Shown piece after piece: positions 1 through 6,467 of a DNA stretch of 16,095 nt; position 1 is the first letter of the stretch, and each line of letters starts with the position of its first letter. The stretch is from contig DAOTZU010000225.1 of NCBI GenBank assembly GCA_034433995.1, positions 1 through 16,095 of the forward strand. Reading direction: 5' to 3'. The position numbers and the translations under genes were made by a program. The notes under the pieces were generated by a model that searched no databases, had not been told where the DNA came from, and worked only from the letters and a program-made list of their open reading frames with translations. This DNA is from DAOTZU01 sp034433995 (GTDB taxonomy: Bacteria > Chloroflexota > Anaerolineae > UBA1429).

Positions 1-323
1 CGTTGGGTCGTCGCCTCTCCCCAAGGGGAGAGGGAGACGTGCTGGACGGGCCAGAGCTTTCGGGCCATCAGCTCTCCCCAAGGAGAGAGGAACACGTACT
101 GGCTAGGCCAGCACTCCGTTGGGTCGTCGCCTCTCCCCAAGGGGAGAGGGAGACGTGCTGGACGGGCCAGAGCTTTCGGGCCATCAGCTCTCCCCAAGGG
201 GAGAGGAACACATACTGGCCGGGCCAGCGCTCCGTCGGGTCGTCGCCTCTCCCCAAGGGGAGAGGAACACGTACTGGCTAGGCCAGCACTCCGTCAGGTC
301 ATCAATTCTCCGCAAGGAGAGAG
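1..323. repeat. Tandem array of short hairpin repeats (about 57/59-bp units, 116-bp dimer)
   Basis: Six copies of a palindromic core, ctctcccc-aa-ggggagag or a close variant, begin near 15, 72, 131, 188, 247 and 306. Spacing alternates 57 and 59 bp, so the true period is a 116-bp dimer: copies 1, 3 and 5 share the preceding text gggtcgtcgc, and copies 2 and 4 share cgggccatcag. Between cores lies a smaller inverted repeat of the type ctggc...gccag. A degenerate seventh core sits near 332. Open frames run through the array, but their translations are only the repeat read as protein, so I call no gene here. The array probably continues left of the window. Its function is unknown; it resembles REP/BIME-like intergenic repeats. 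Confidence 0.85.
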
Positions 324-385
324 GGGCGACGCTCTCCCCCGCAAAGGAGCACGACAGGGTGGGGGGCGCTGCCGGCGCGCTAAAC

Positions 386-414
386 TTGACGAATCCACCC
401 TCTTGGCCTATACT
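386..414 (+). promoter_or_regulatory. Sigma70-type promoter of tRNA-Leu
   Basis: TTGACG at 386-391 and TATACT at 409-414 are separated by 17 bp. The expected start of transcription, around 420, lies just upstream of the tRNA at 427. Confidence 0.75.
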
Positions 415-426
415 AGGCCTTGCTGT

Positions 427-509
427 GCCGAAGTGGCGGAATGGCATACGCGGTGGTCTCAAAAACCACTGGAGGTTGCTCCTTGTGGGTTCGAATCCCA
501 CCTTCGGCA
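427..509 (+). tRNA. tRNA-Leu (anticodon CAA)
   Basis: The acceptor arms gccgaag (427-433) and cttcggc (502-508) pair perfectly, with discriminator A509. The anticodon stem gtggt/accac encloses the loop ctcaaaa, giving anticodon CAA at 460-462. A long variable arm (ggag...ctcc) marks a class II tRNA, as expected for leucine. The T arm is gtggg-ttcgaat-cccac. CCA is not encoded: the next bases are tct, so a CCA-adding enzyme is needed. Confidence 0.97.
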
Positions 510-516
510 TCTAGGA

Positions 517-584
517 TAGCGCAAAGGCCCTCAATTGGCAAGTGAGGGAAGCTCACCCTCCAGTGAGGTAGCGCCGCCGGAGTT
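517..584 (+). other. Possible structured RNA: three-way junction between tRNA-Leu and the aldolase gene
   Basis: Two hairpins, ccctca/tgaggg (528-533 with 543-548) and ctcac/gtgag (552-556 with 563-567), are enclosed by a short all-GC helix formed by gcgc 519-522 and gcgc 571-574. An intrinsic terminator follows directly. Such an arrangement can be a riboswitch or attenuator, but it may equally be the 3' trailer of the tRNA transcript. I recognise no known riboswitch consensus. The pairing was done by eye, and the closing helix is only 4 bp. Confidence 0.3.
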
Positions 585-623
585 AGGGCTAATCCATCAA
601 AGGGGATGAGGCCCTGTTTTTTT
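585..623 (+). terminator. Intrinsic terminator downstream of tRNA-Leu
   Basis: The arms agggc (585-589) and gccct (611-615) pair, supported by inner atcc/ggat pairs. A run of seven T residues follows at 617-623. It would end the tRNA-Leu transcript, or act as the expression platform of the leader before the aldolase gene. Confidence 0.7.
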
Positions 624-650
624 GTGTGGCGAGGCTTTTTATTTTGCTGT

Positions 651-680
651 TTGAGCTTGCCCGGACGGGCGAGCTATCTT
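651..680 (+). promoter_or_regulatory. Candidate promoter of the aldolase gene with an embedded inverted repeat
   Basis: TTGAGC (651-656) and TATCTT (675-680) are 18 bp apart. Between and overlapping them, 654-675 is an inverted repeat: agcttgcccg and cgggcgagct around a central ga, with one G/T mismatch per arm. An inverted repeat filling the spacer is a good position for a repressor site. The mRNA leader would be only about 14 nt, and the ribosome site aaggag lies at 687-692. Confidence 0.45.
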
Positions 681-700
681 GGGCATAAGGAGCGAGGATC

Positions 701-1621
701 ATGCCACTGGTAACCAGCAAAGAGATGTTGCTTGCTGCCCTGGAAGGGCATTTCGCGGTGGGCGCCTTTAACGCCAACAACATGGAGCAGGTGCAGGGGA
801 TCGTGGAGGCCGCCGTGGAGGAGCGCGCGCCGGTGATCTTGCAGGTGAGCCAAGGCGCCATCCGTTACGCCGGGCTCGAATTTGCCACGGCTATGGTCAA
901 GGCGGCCGCCGCCGAGGCCAATGTGCCGGTGGTGCTCCATCTGGATCATGGCACCGATTTCGACCAAAACGTCCGTTGCCTGCGGGCGGGGTTCACCTCG
1001 CTGATGTACGATGGCTCCAAGAGGCCCTATGAGGAGAACGTGGCCATCACCTCGCAGGTGGTGCATATCGCCCATGTGTGTGGCATCCCTGTGGAGGCGG
1101 AGCTGGGCCGGGTGCTCCAATCCACCGATGGGGTGACGGAGGAGGATGTTCGCGCCGCCATGACCGATCCCGACCAAGCGCTGGATTTTGTCACCCGCAC
1201 AGGGTGCGATTCCTTGGCCGTGGCCATTGGCTCGGTGCACGCCATGAAGGTCTCGGAGGCCGAGCTGGACATCGAGCGGCTGAAGGCGATCCGGGCCAAG
1301 GTCCAAATTCCCTTGGTGTTGCATGGGTCCTCGGGGGTGAAGGAAGAATCGGAGGTGGAGGCGATCCAGTACGGCATTGCCAAGATCAACGTGGCCACCA
1401 TGCTCAACCAGGCCTTTAGCGAGGCACTGCGCAAGTCGGTGGCCGAGATGCCCAACGAGGTGGATCCGCGCAAGCTCCTGGTCGCCTCGCGGGAGGCCGT
1501 CAAAGAGGTGGTGCGGCACAAGATGCGTCTCTTTGGTTGCAGCGGCACGGTCACCTCTGCGGGGTTCATCAGCCCCCGGACGGTGCACCGCAGCGCGCAC
1601 CTGGGTGGGGCCGAAGAATAA
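701..1621 (+). CDS. fba: Class II fructose-bisphosphate aldolase (ketose-bisphosphate aldolase family)
   Basis: This 306-residue enzyme should cleave fructose-1,6-bisphosphate to dihydroxyacetone phosphate and glyceraldehyde-3-phosphate, or run the reverse reaction, in the cytosol. It is a class II, metal-dependent TIM barrel. HLDHG (80-84) carries catalytic Asp82 and metal ligand His83. His180 (GSVHA) and His208 (LVLHGSSG) are the other expected metal ligands. VEAELG (131-136) and INVAT (229-233) are family signatures, the latter binding the phosphorylated substrate. The length is normal for the family. The start is set by aaggag at 687-692. The usual HGxYK after the second histidine is changed to HAMKV, so tagatose-bisphosphate or another ketose-bisphosphate is an alternative substrate. 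The gene stands alone between terminators. Confidence 0.93.
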   Translation: MPLVTSKEMLLAALEGHFAVGAFNANNMEQVQGIVEAAVEERAPVILQVSQGAIRYAGLEFATAMVKAAAAEANVPVVLHLDHGTDFDQNVRCLRAGFTSLMYDGSKRPYEENVAITSQVVHIAHVCGIPVEAELGRVLQSTDGVTEEDVRAAMTDPDQALDFVTRTGCDSLAVAIGSVHAMKVSEAELDIERLKAIRAKVQIPLVLHGSSGVKEESEVEAIQYGIAKINVATMLNQAFSEALRKSVAEMPNEVDPRKLLVASREAVKEVVRHKMRLFGCSGTVTSAGFISPRTVHRSAHLGGAEE

Positions 1622-1632
1622 GCTCGCGACAC

Positions 1633-1668
1633 AAAAACCGCCTCGGAAAGCATCCGAGGCGGTTTTTT
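1633..1668. terminator. Bidirectional intrinsic terminator between fba and fprA
   Basis: The 14-bp perfect stem aaaaaccgcctcgg/ccgaggcggttttt surrounds a 7-nt loop (1647-1653). The A run on one side and T run on the other let it work in both directions, which suits the convergent genes ending at 1621 and 1695. Confidence 0.93.
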
Positions 1669-1694
1669 GTTGGCGGAAAAGGTAAGCGCTTGTC

Positions 1695-2894
1695 TCAGGA
1701 TTGGGCCACGGCCTCGGCAAAGCGCCGGCCGAACTCGATGCCGCGATGGAGGTCCTCCGCCGTGGGGTGCCCGTTAAAGATGAGGCTATCCCACCAGGAC
1801 CATTTCAGCTCCTCGACCTTTTGCTTGCACTCCCTCTCGGCGCCGCCGCTCCAGCCGAAACTGCCAAAGAGGGCCACCTGTTTGTGCTGGATCCGCTTGC
1901 GGCCGGCCATATCCAACACGTGGGCAACCGGCGGGAATAACCCGCTCTCGTAGGTGGGGGCGCCCAACATCACTCCGCGTTGGGTCCACAGGGCGGGGAG
2001 GATGAAACTCACGTGGGTGCGGGCGGCATCCAAGATCTGGAGCGGCACCCCCGCCGCCGAGATCCCCTCGGCCACGGCGTTCATCATCCGCTCGGTGTGG
2101 CCATACATGGAACCATAAACCAGGGTCACCCCCGGCTCGGCCGGCTGGGTGGCGTATTGAGCCCAGCGCTTGTAGAGTTGCACGATCCGCTGCGGGTCGC
2201 GGCGCCAGACCAGCCCATGGGAGGGCGCCACCACATCCAAGGGCACTCCGGCCAGCTTTTCGATGGCCCGCAGGGTGGGGCCGCTGAACGAGGCGACGAT
2301 GTTGGCATAGTAGCGCAGCGCCTCTTGAAGATAGAAATCCAGATCGGTGCACTGGTCATCGAACAGGGCGCCCCGCAGCGCCCCATAGCCACCAAAGGCA
2401 TCGCAGGAAAAGAGCACCCGCTGGGTCAGCTCGTAGGTGACCATGGTCTCCGGCCAATGGACAAAGGGCGCGGCCACAAAGCGCAGGCGTTTCTCTCCCA
2501 GAGGTAGCTCCTCGCCATCGGCCACGGCGCGGATGTTCTCCCGTAGGCCGTAGTAGGCGGCCAGCATCGGCAGAGCCTTGGCTGTGCAGAGCAAGGTGGC
2601 CTGAGGGGCGATCTGGCGGAGTACGTTGAGCACGCCGGTGTGGTCCGGCTCCATGTGGTTGAGGATCACATAATCCAGCGTGGCGGGATCCGTCAGATCA
2701 TAGATCTGCTCCAGAAACTCGCCCCCTTGGGCAGCCTTGGCCAGGTCCACCAAGGCCTTTTTCTCATCCAGGATGAGATAGCTGTTGTAGGAGACCCCCG
2801 TCTGGCCGATGGGCCAGACGCCCTCAAAAAGGTCGGTGGTGCGGTCGTTGACGCCGATCCAGTAGATGCCGGGTTTGATGGGGATAGCGGGCAT
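1695..2894 (-). CDS. fprA: A-type flavoprotein (flavodiiron O2/NO reductase)
   Basis: This 399-residue protein has an N-terminal metallo-beta-lactamase-like diiron domain (about 1-250) and a C-terminal flavodoxin domain (about 255-399; FMN loop GSMYGHTERM at 261-270). All six diiron ligands of the family are visible: His80, Glu82 and Asp84 in HMEPDH, His146 (FVHWPET), Asp165 (SCDAFGG) and His226 (PSHG). The family reduces O2 to water or NO to N2O in the cytosol of anaerobes, using electrons from rubredoxin or a similar donor. No rubredoxin domain is fused and none is encoded in the window. The start at 2894 follows ggaggtgg; a longer open frame upstream has no ribosome site. It is the last gene of the hydrogenase operon, 62 nt after the membrane protein gene. 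Confidence 0.95.
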   Translation of the reverse strand: MPAIPIKPGIYWIGVNDRTTDLFEGVWPIGQTGVSYNSYLILDEKKALVDLAKAAQGGEFLEQIYDLTDPATLDYVILNHMEPDHTGVLNVLRQIAPQATLLCTAKALPMLAAYYGLRENIRAVADGEELPLGEKRLRFVAAPFVHWPETMVTYELTQRVLFSCDAFGGYGALRGALFDDQCTDLDFYLQEALRYYANIVASFSGPTLRAIEKLAGVPLDVVAPSHGLVWRRDPQRIVQLYKRWAQYATQPAEPGVTLVYGSMYGHTERMMNAVAEGISAAGVPLQILDAARTHVSFILPALWTQRGVMLGAPTYESGLFPPVAHVLDMAGRKRIQHKQVALFGSFGWSGGAERECKQKVEELKWSWWDSLIFNGHPTAEDLHRGIEFGRRFAEAVAQS

Positions 2895-2956
2895 GATCCA
2901 CCTCCAAAGGAATGAGCTCTCGGCGTTTAGCCATCGGCTTTCAGCATAGGGATAGA

Positions 2957-3502
2957 TTATGCTCGGCGTTGCACCCCGCGCTCTATGAGCCAGAGCAGCG
3001 CGCCGCCGGCCAAAGCGGTGGCAAGTTGCGGCCAGCGCATCATGTTGACCAGGCTGGCGGGCAGTGCCACCATCTGGGGCGCGCCGCCGATGGCCAGGCT
3101 GAGGGGGCGCAAGGTCAGCCAGGTCACCGCGGCAGAGAGCAAGGCGCACTTGGCCAGCGCCGCCGCGCCCAGGGCCAGCCAATGTCCCCGCGAGCGCAAG
3201 GCGCTATACACGCTCACCAAGGTGGCATTGCCCAGGGCGATGAAGGGGATCATCACCCAAAGCGGCAGCGGCAACACGCCGCGCAGCGCCGCGCTCAAGG
3301 GCGTAATAAGCCCCAGGAGCAGCGCCTGTTCCCGCCCCAACCAGACCGCCGCGCCCAAAAGGAGGGCGTTCACCAGGGGTCCGGTGATCCCTTGGGGCAG
3401 CCCCAGGTTGGGGATGATCAAGGCCAGGCACAAGCCCAGGAGGAACCCGATCCCGCGCAGACGGCGTGCTTCGTGATGCCAGAGTAGCTCATGAGGCAAC
3501 AT
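2957..3502 (-). CDS. Small multi-pass membrane protein, ECF-transporter S-component-like, linked to the sensory hydrogenase
   Basis: This 181-residue hydrophobic protein has about five to six predicted membrane segments (roughly 17-33, 40-56, 58-75, 80-100, 106-130 and 155-174). The compact size, small-residue-rich helices and GNATLVS near 91-97 resemble substrate-binding (S) components of energy-coupling factor transporters. No ATPase or transmembrane coupling gene is nearby. Start: AGGAGA at 3511-3516 lies 8 nt before the ATG; another ATG at 3509 is followed at once by a stop. It begins 12 nt after the phosphatase gene and belongs to the same operon. From memory, small membrane proteins of this kind recur next to PAS-containing iron hydrogenases in anaerobes, so a role in that module is likely. 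No substrate can be inferred. Confidence 0.7.
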   Translation of the reverse strand: MLPHELLWHHEARRLRGIGFLLGLCLALIIPNLGLPQGITGPLVNALLLGAAVWLGREQALLLGLITPLSAALRGVLPLPLWVMIPFIALGNATLVSVYSALRSRGHWLALGAAALAKCALLSAAVTWLTLRPLSLAIGGAPQMVALPASLVNMMRWPQLATALAGGALLWLIERGVQRRA

Positions 3503-3514
3503 ATCACATCTCTC

Positions 3515-4687
3515 CTAAAGGTATTCTATCGTCACCTGTTTTTGACGGCGCTCCAGCTCGCGCAGCAATTGTTTGACATAAACCTGGCGCATCGGCTCCC
3601 CCCGCACCAGGTCGGCCACTTGGCTGGGGTTGATGGCCCGGCCGATGATCAGGTGCACAGCATCGGCGGAGAGGAGGATACGCGCCAATTGGGTGGCCGC
3701 GTCATCATCCTTGGGCAGGTCATGGATGGTCTCGGCCTTTTCCAAGAGGTCAATGGTTTGCCCCAAGGTCAAAATCCCCTCTGTGACCAGATCCACCCCC
3801 TCCAGATGGGCGATGGGCGGGGTGCCTTTCTTGCGGGGAGGCCCCAGACGCTTGCTGGGGGGCACCCATTGCACCTTCAGCTCACGGCCCATCACCCGGG
3901 CGGCGATCTGGGCGGTGGTGCCGCCGCAGATGACCTTGATGCCCTCGGCGGCCAAAAGCTTGTGCACGGCGGCCTCATCCAGGGAGGGATCCGCCGGGGG
4001 GCCGCTCCACACCGTCACCGCCACCGCCGCGCGCACCCGCATGGCCACCACGGTGGCGTCGTCGCCGGGTTGGCCGTTGTAGAGTTTCTGGGCCGTGCGG
4101 GCCAACACTTGGGCCAGCTCGAAAGCGTCGCAGCCGGTTTGAACCCAGCGCTTGACGGCGATGGCGATATTTTGCCAACCCCAGCCCAAACGGTACAATC
4201 CGCCCACGCCAGCGTGCTCGTAGCCATCGCTGATCAGCACCATGTAATCACCGAGCTCCAGGGTGAACCGCGCCTCGCGCACCGTGCGCTCGTGGACCGT
4301 CAGCTCCTCCATGGGCAGCTCCACCAGGTTCCCCCGGCGCACAAGGATCAACGGGGGGCTATCGTATTCCACCAGATAGGCCTCGCGCCCGTGATAGACC
4401 CGGAGCATGGCAAAGGTGGCATAGGCCAGCTTGCGCTCGCGGCATTCGGGCAGTGTCTCGATCAGGGTCTCCATCACCTCGTGGACGCTGGCCCCCTGTT
4501 GGAACATGGAGATGGCGATCTGGGCGGTGAGGGTGGAGAGGATGTTGGCCTTGACGCCGCTGCCCAGGCCATCGGAAAGGACCACGATGAACGACGAAGG
4601 GGTGGCGGCGAGGCGCACCGTGTCGCCGCACAGCTCCTCGCCGGCCTTGTTCAGGCTCTCCCAGGCACATTCCACCACCTGCTTCAT
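3515..4687 (-). CDS. SpoIIE-type PP2C-family serine/threonine phosphatase
   Basis: The N-terminal ~215 residues of this 390-residue protein form a SpoIIE/PPM phosphatase domain: SDGLGSG (38-44), SDGYEHAG (153-160) and PGDDATVV (207-214) supply the metal-binding aspartates 39, 154, 209 and 210. The remaining ~175 residues, containing a CGGTT stretch (254-258), I do not recognise as a named domain; they may sense or bind a partner. SpoIIE phosphatases dephosphorylate serine or threonine, often on anti-sigma-factor antagonists, but no such substrate is encoded here. The ATG overlaps the stop of the hydrogenase gene in ATGA (4684-4687), implying translational coupling. The hydrogenase-like sensor therefore probably controls this phosphatase or works beside it. 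Confidence 0.88.
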   Translation of the reverse strand: MKQVVECAWESLNKAGEELCGDTVRLAATPSSFIVVLSDGLGSGVKANILSTLTAQIAISMFQQGASVHEVMETLIETLPECRERKLAYATFAMLRVYHGREAYLVEYDSPPLILVRRGNLVELPMEELTVHERTVREARFTLELGDYMVLISDGYEHAGVGGLYRLGWGWQNIAIAVKRWVQTGCDAFELAQVLARTAQKLYNGQPGDDATVVAMRVRAAVAVTVWSGPPADPSLDEAAVHKLLAAEGIKVICGGTTAQIAARVMGRELKVQWVPPSKRLGPPRKKGTPPIAHLEGVDLVTEGILTLGQTIDLLEKAETIHDLPKDDDAATQLARILLSADAVHLIIGRAINPSQVADLVRGEPMRQVYVKQLLRELERRQKQVTIEYL

Positions 4688-6405
4688 CCGTCACCGCTTT
4701 CCCTTTCCTCCATCAGCTTGGCCAGCCGCGAAAGCATGGTCTTGGTCTCGGCGGTGGCCTCGCCCAGGAGCTGGGCGATCTCGTGGGCCACCCGCATTTG
4801 GTTCTTGATCACCTCTTGGGTGCGTGAGAGGGTCTCGCTGCGCAGGCGCTCCAACTCGGCACGTTGGCGTTCGCGCTCGGTGACATCTTTGAGGATCCCC
4901 ACCAGGAGATTCTCCCCCTCCACGGGCACGATGGTCTGCTCGACGGTGAGATCGGGGCGCATTTGCACCGTCTCACTGAGGATCGGCCGGCCCTCGTTGC
5001 GCACCCGGGAGAACCCCTCCACCACCGGCATGATGTGCTGCAAAGGCTTGCCCACCACGTTGCTCCGGCGACAGTGGAACATCTTTTCCGCGGAGGGCGA
5101 AAGATCTTGGATATAAAGGCGCGTATCCACGATGAGGATGGGGTTAGGGGTCACCTCCATCACCACCTGGCGCAGCGATTCGGCCCGCTGACGCATGTAA
5201 GGGATGCACATGGTGGCCTCAGCCATGCCTCGCAAGGTGGCGATGGCCTTCTCGTGGCAGGTGGGGTAGCCGCAGGCGCCGCAGTTCAGCTCGTCCTCTG
5301 GGGTGTGCTTATCCACCCGGGCCAACACCTGGCGAATCTGTGCTTCGGTGAAGGTGGGCAGGGGCACGCTGCGGTCTTGATAGCTGCGCTCCAAGGGGGG
5401 CCATTCCTCGCGGCTGGGCAGCGGCTGGGGTTGCCGCAGGCGGGCGTACGCCAGCACCCGTTGGCGGGCCAGATAAGCGCCCCCGCAGTTCTCCATGGCC
5501 GGGCCGTTGATGCAGCCCCCTTCGCAGGCCATCAGCTCCACCATGCGGGCCTGGAGTTGGCCCTCGCGGATGCTGCGCAGCACGTCTTGGCACGCCGCCA
5601 GGCCTGAGGTGGCCACGATATCGCTGGCCAGCATGTCGGTCTCCAGCCGCGCCGTGCCCACCAGGCCGCCTTCCACGGGGAATAGGCGCGCCGGGGCCCG
5701 CTCCGCCGCTTGTGGGGGTTCCTCATCAGGAGGCAAGCGCACCCCTGCCTCGTCCAGCCATTCTTGCAGTTCAGCAAAAGTGAGGGCGGCATCCACCGCG
5801 CCGGCCACGGCAGGATCCAGGATTTCCGCCTTTTTGGCGATGCAGGGGCCGATAAAGACGATCATCGCCTCCGGCCCATGGCGCGCCCGCAGCCAGCGGC
5901 CGTGGGCGATCATGGGCGAGACGATGGGCGCCAAGTGGGGGATGAGATCGGGATAGTAGCGCTCTATCAGGTTGATCACCACCGGGCAGGAGGAGGTGAT
6001 CAGTGGCCAACGCTCAGGGTGGGCGTCCAGTAGGTCGCCATGGGCCAGCCCCACCATCTCGGCGCCAAAGGCCGTCTCACCGGCGGCGCGAAAGCCCAAG
6101 GCCAAGAGGGCCGCCTCCATCTGGGCAAAGGTGCGGATGCCAAAGTACGCCGGCGCCGATGGGGCCACACTGGCCACCACGGGGCGCCCGGCGGCCAGGG
6201 CCTCGCGGACGGCCGGCCGGTCGTCGCGCACCGTCTTGGCCTTTTGAGGGCAGGCGCGGACACAATCACCGCAGGCGAGGCACAGTTCGGGCACCACCTG
6301 GGCCTGGCCGTTCTCGATTTTGACGGCCTTTACCGTGCAGGTGCGCACACAACGGTAGCAATCGCGGCAACGGGCGCGGTTGGTGCTGATAACCCAGGAG
6401 GACAT
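4684..6405 (-). CDS. Sensory-type [FeFe] hydrogenase with ferredoxin, PAS and coiled-coil domains
   Basis: Domains of this 573-residue protein, in order: two [4Fe-4S] ferredoxin motifs (C13-x2-C16-x2-C19-x3-C23; C42-x2-C45-x2-C48-x3-C52), an [FeFe] hydrogenase domain (about 75-320), an extra Fe-S motif NCGACGYPTC (374-383), a PAS domain (about 412-508) and a C-terminal coiled coil (about 508-570). The H-cluster cysteines are present: C140 in TSSCP, C188 in GPCIAKKAE, C294 and C298 in MACEGGC. The proton-relay cysteine that normally precedes C140 is Ser139, and the methionine usual before C188 is Gly186. Both changes fit sensory rather than catalytic enzymes. The PAS domain without a kinase points to signalling through the co-transcribed SpoIIE phosphatase. 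The start at 6405 follows aaaggtg. No HydE, HydF or HydG maturase is in the window. Confidence 0.92.
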   Translation of the reverse strand: MSSWVISTNRARCRDCYRCVRTCTVKAVKIENGQAQVVPELCLACGDCVRACPQKAKTVRDDRPAVREALAAGRPVVASVAPSAPAYFGIRTFAQMEAALLALGFRAAGETAFGAEMVGLAHGDLLDAHPERWPLITSSCPVVINLIERYYPDLIPHLAPIVSPMIAHGRWLRARHGPEAMIVFIGPCIAKKAEILDPAVAGAVDAALTFAELQEWLDEAGVRLPPDEEPPQAAERAPARLFPVEGGLVGTARLETDMLASDIVATSGLAACQDVLRSIREGQLQARMVELMACEGGCINGPAMENCGGAYLARQRVLAYARLRQPQPLPSREEWPPLERSYQDRSVPLPTFTEAQIRQVLARVDKHTPEDELNCGACGYPTCHEKAIATLRGMAEATMCIPYMRQRAESLRQVVMEVTPNPILIVDTRLYIQDLSPSAEKMFHCRRSNVVGKPLQHIMPVVEGFSRVRNEGRPILSETVQMRPDLTVEQTIVPVEGENLLVGILKDVTERERQRAELERLRSETLSRTQEVIKNQMRVAHEIAQLLGEATAETKTMLSRLAKLMEERESGDG

Positions 6406-6438
6406 CGGCTACACCTTTACTTTGTTACTTTTTTCACA

Positions 6439-6467
6439 AATATACCCGTGTCCCAGCTTGTTGTCAA
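6439..6467 (-). promoter_or_regulatory. Strong sigma70-type promoter of the hydrogenase operon
   Basis: Read on the minus strand, TTGACA (6467-6462) and TATATT (6444-6439) are separated by 17 bp. The -35 overlaps the last codons of the upstream PLP enzyme gene. Transcription would begin near 6432, about 27 nt before the hydrogenase ATG. The consensus -35 and ideal spacing suggest high basal strength. Confidence 0.8.

Noticed and set aside
1..323. Left array as a CRISPR
   Set aside because: Repeats are 57/59-bp alternating units with similar, not unique, sequence between cores, and no cas genes are in the window.
3..514. Open frames of 92, 131 and 108 codons across the left repeat array and tRNA-Leu
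   Set aside because: They translate the hairpin repeat itself (recurring SPRGE, SPQGER) and one runs through the tRNA; no ribosome site or family resemblance.
2895..3182. N-terminal extension of the flavodiiron protein to 495 residues
   Set aside because: The extension overlaps the membrane protein gene and has no ribosome site, while ggaggtgg directly precedes the ATG at 2894 and the diiron ligands then fall at their usual family numbers.
3491..5116. 541-codon open frame on the plus strand
   Set aside because: It lies antisense to the phosphatase and hydrogenase genes, both with clear catalytic motifs; the translation is His/Gly-rich as expected of an antisense GC-rich frame.
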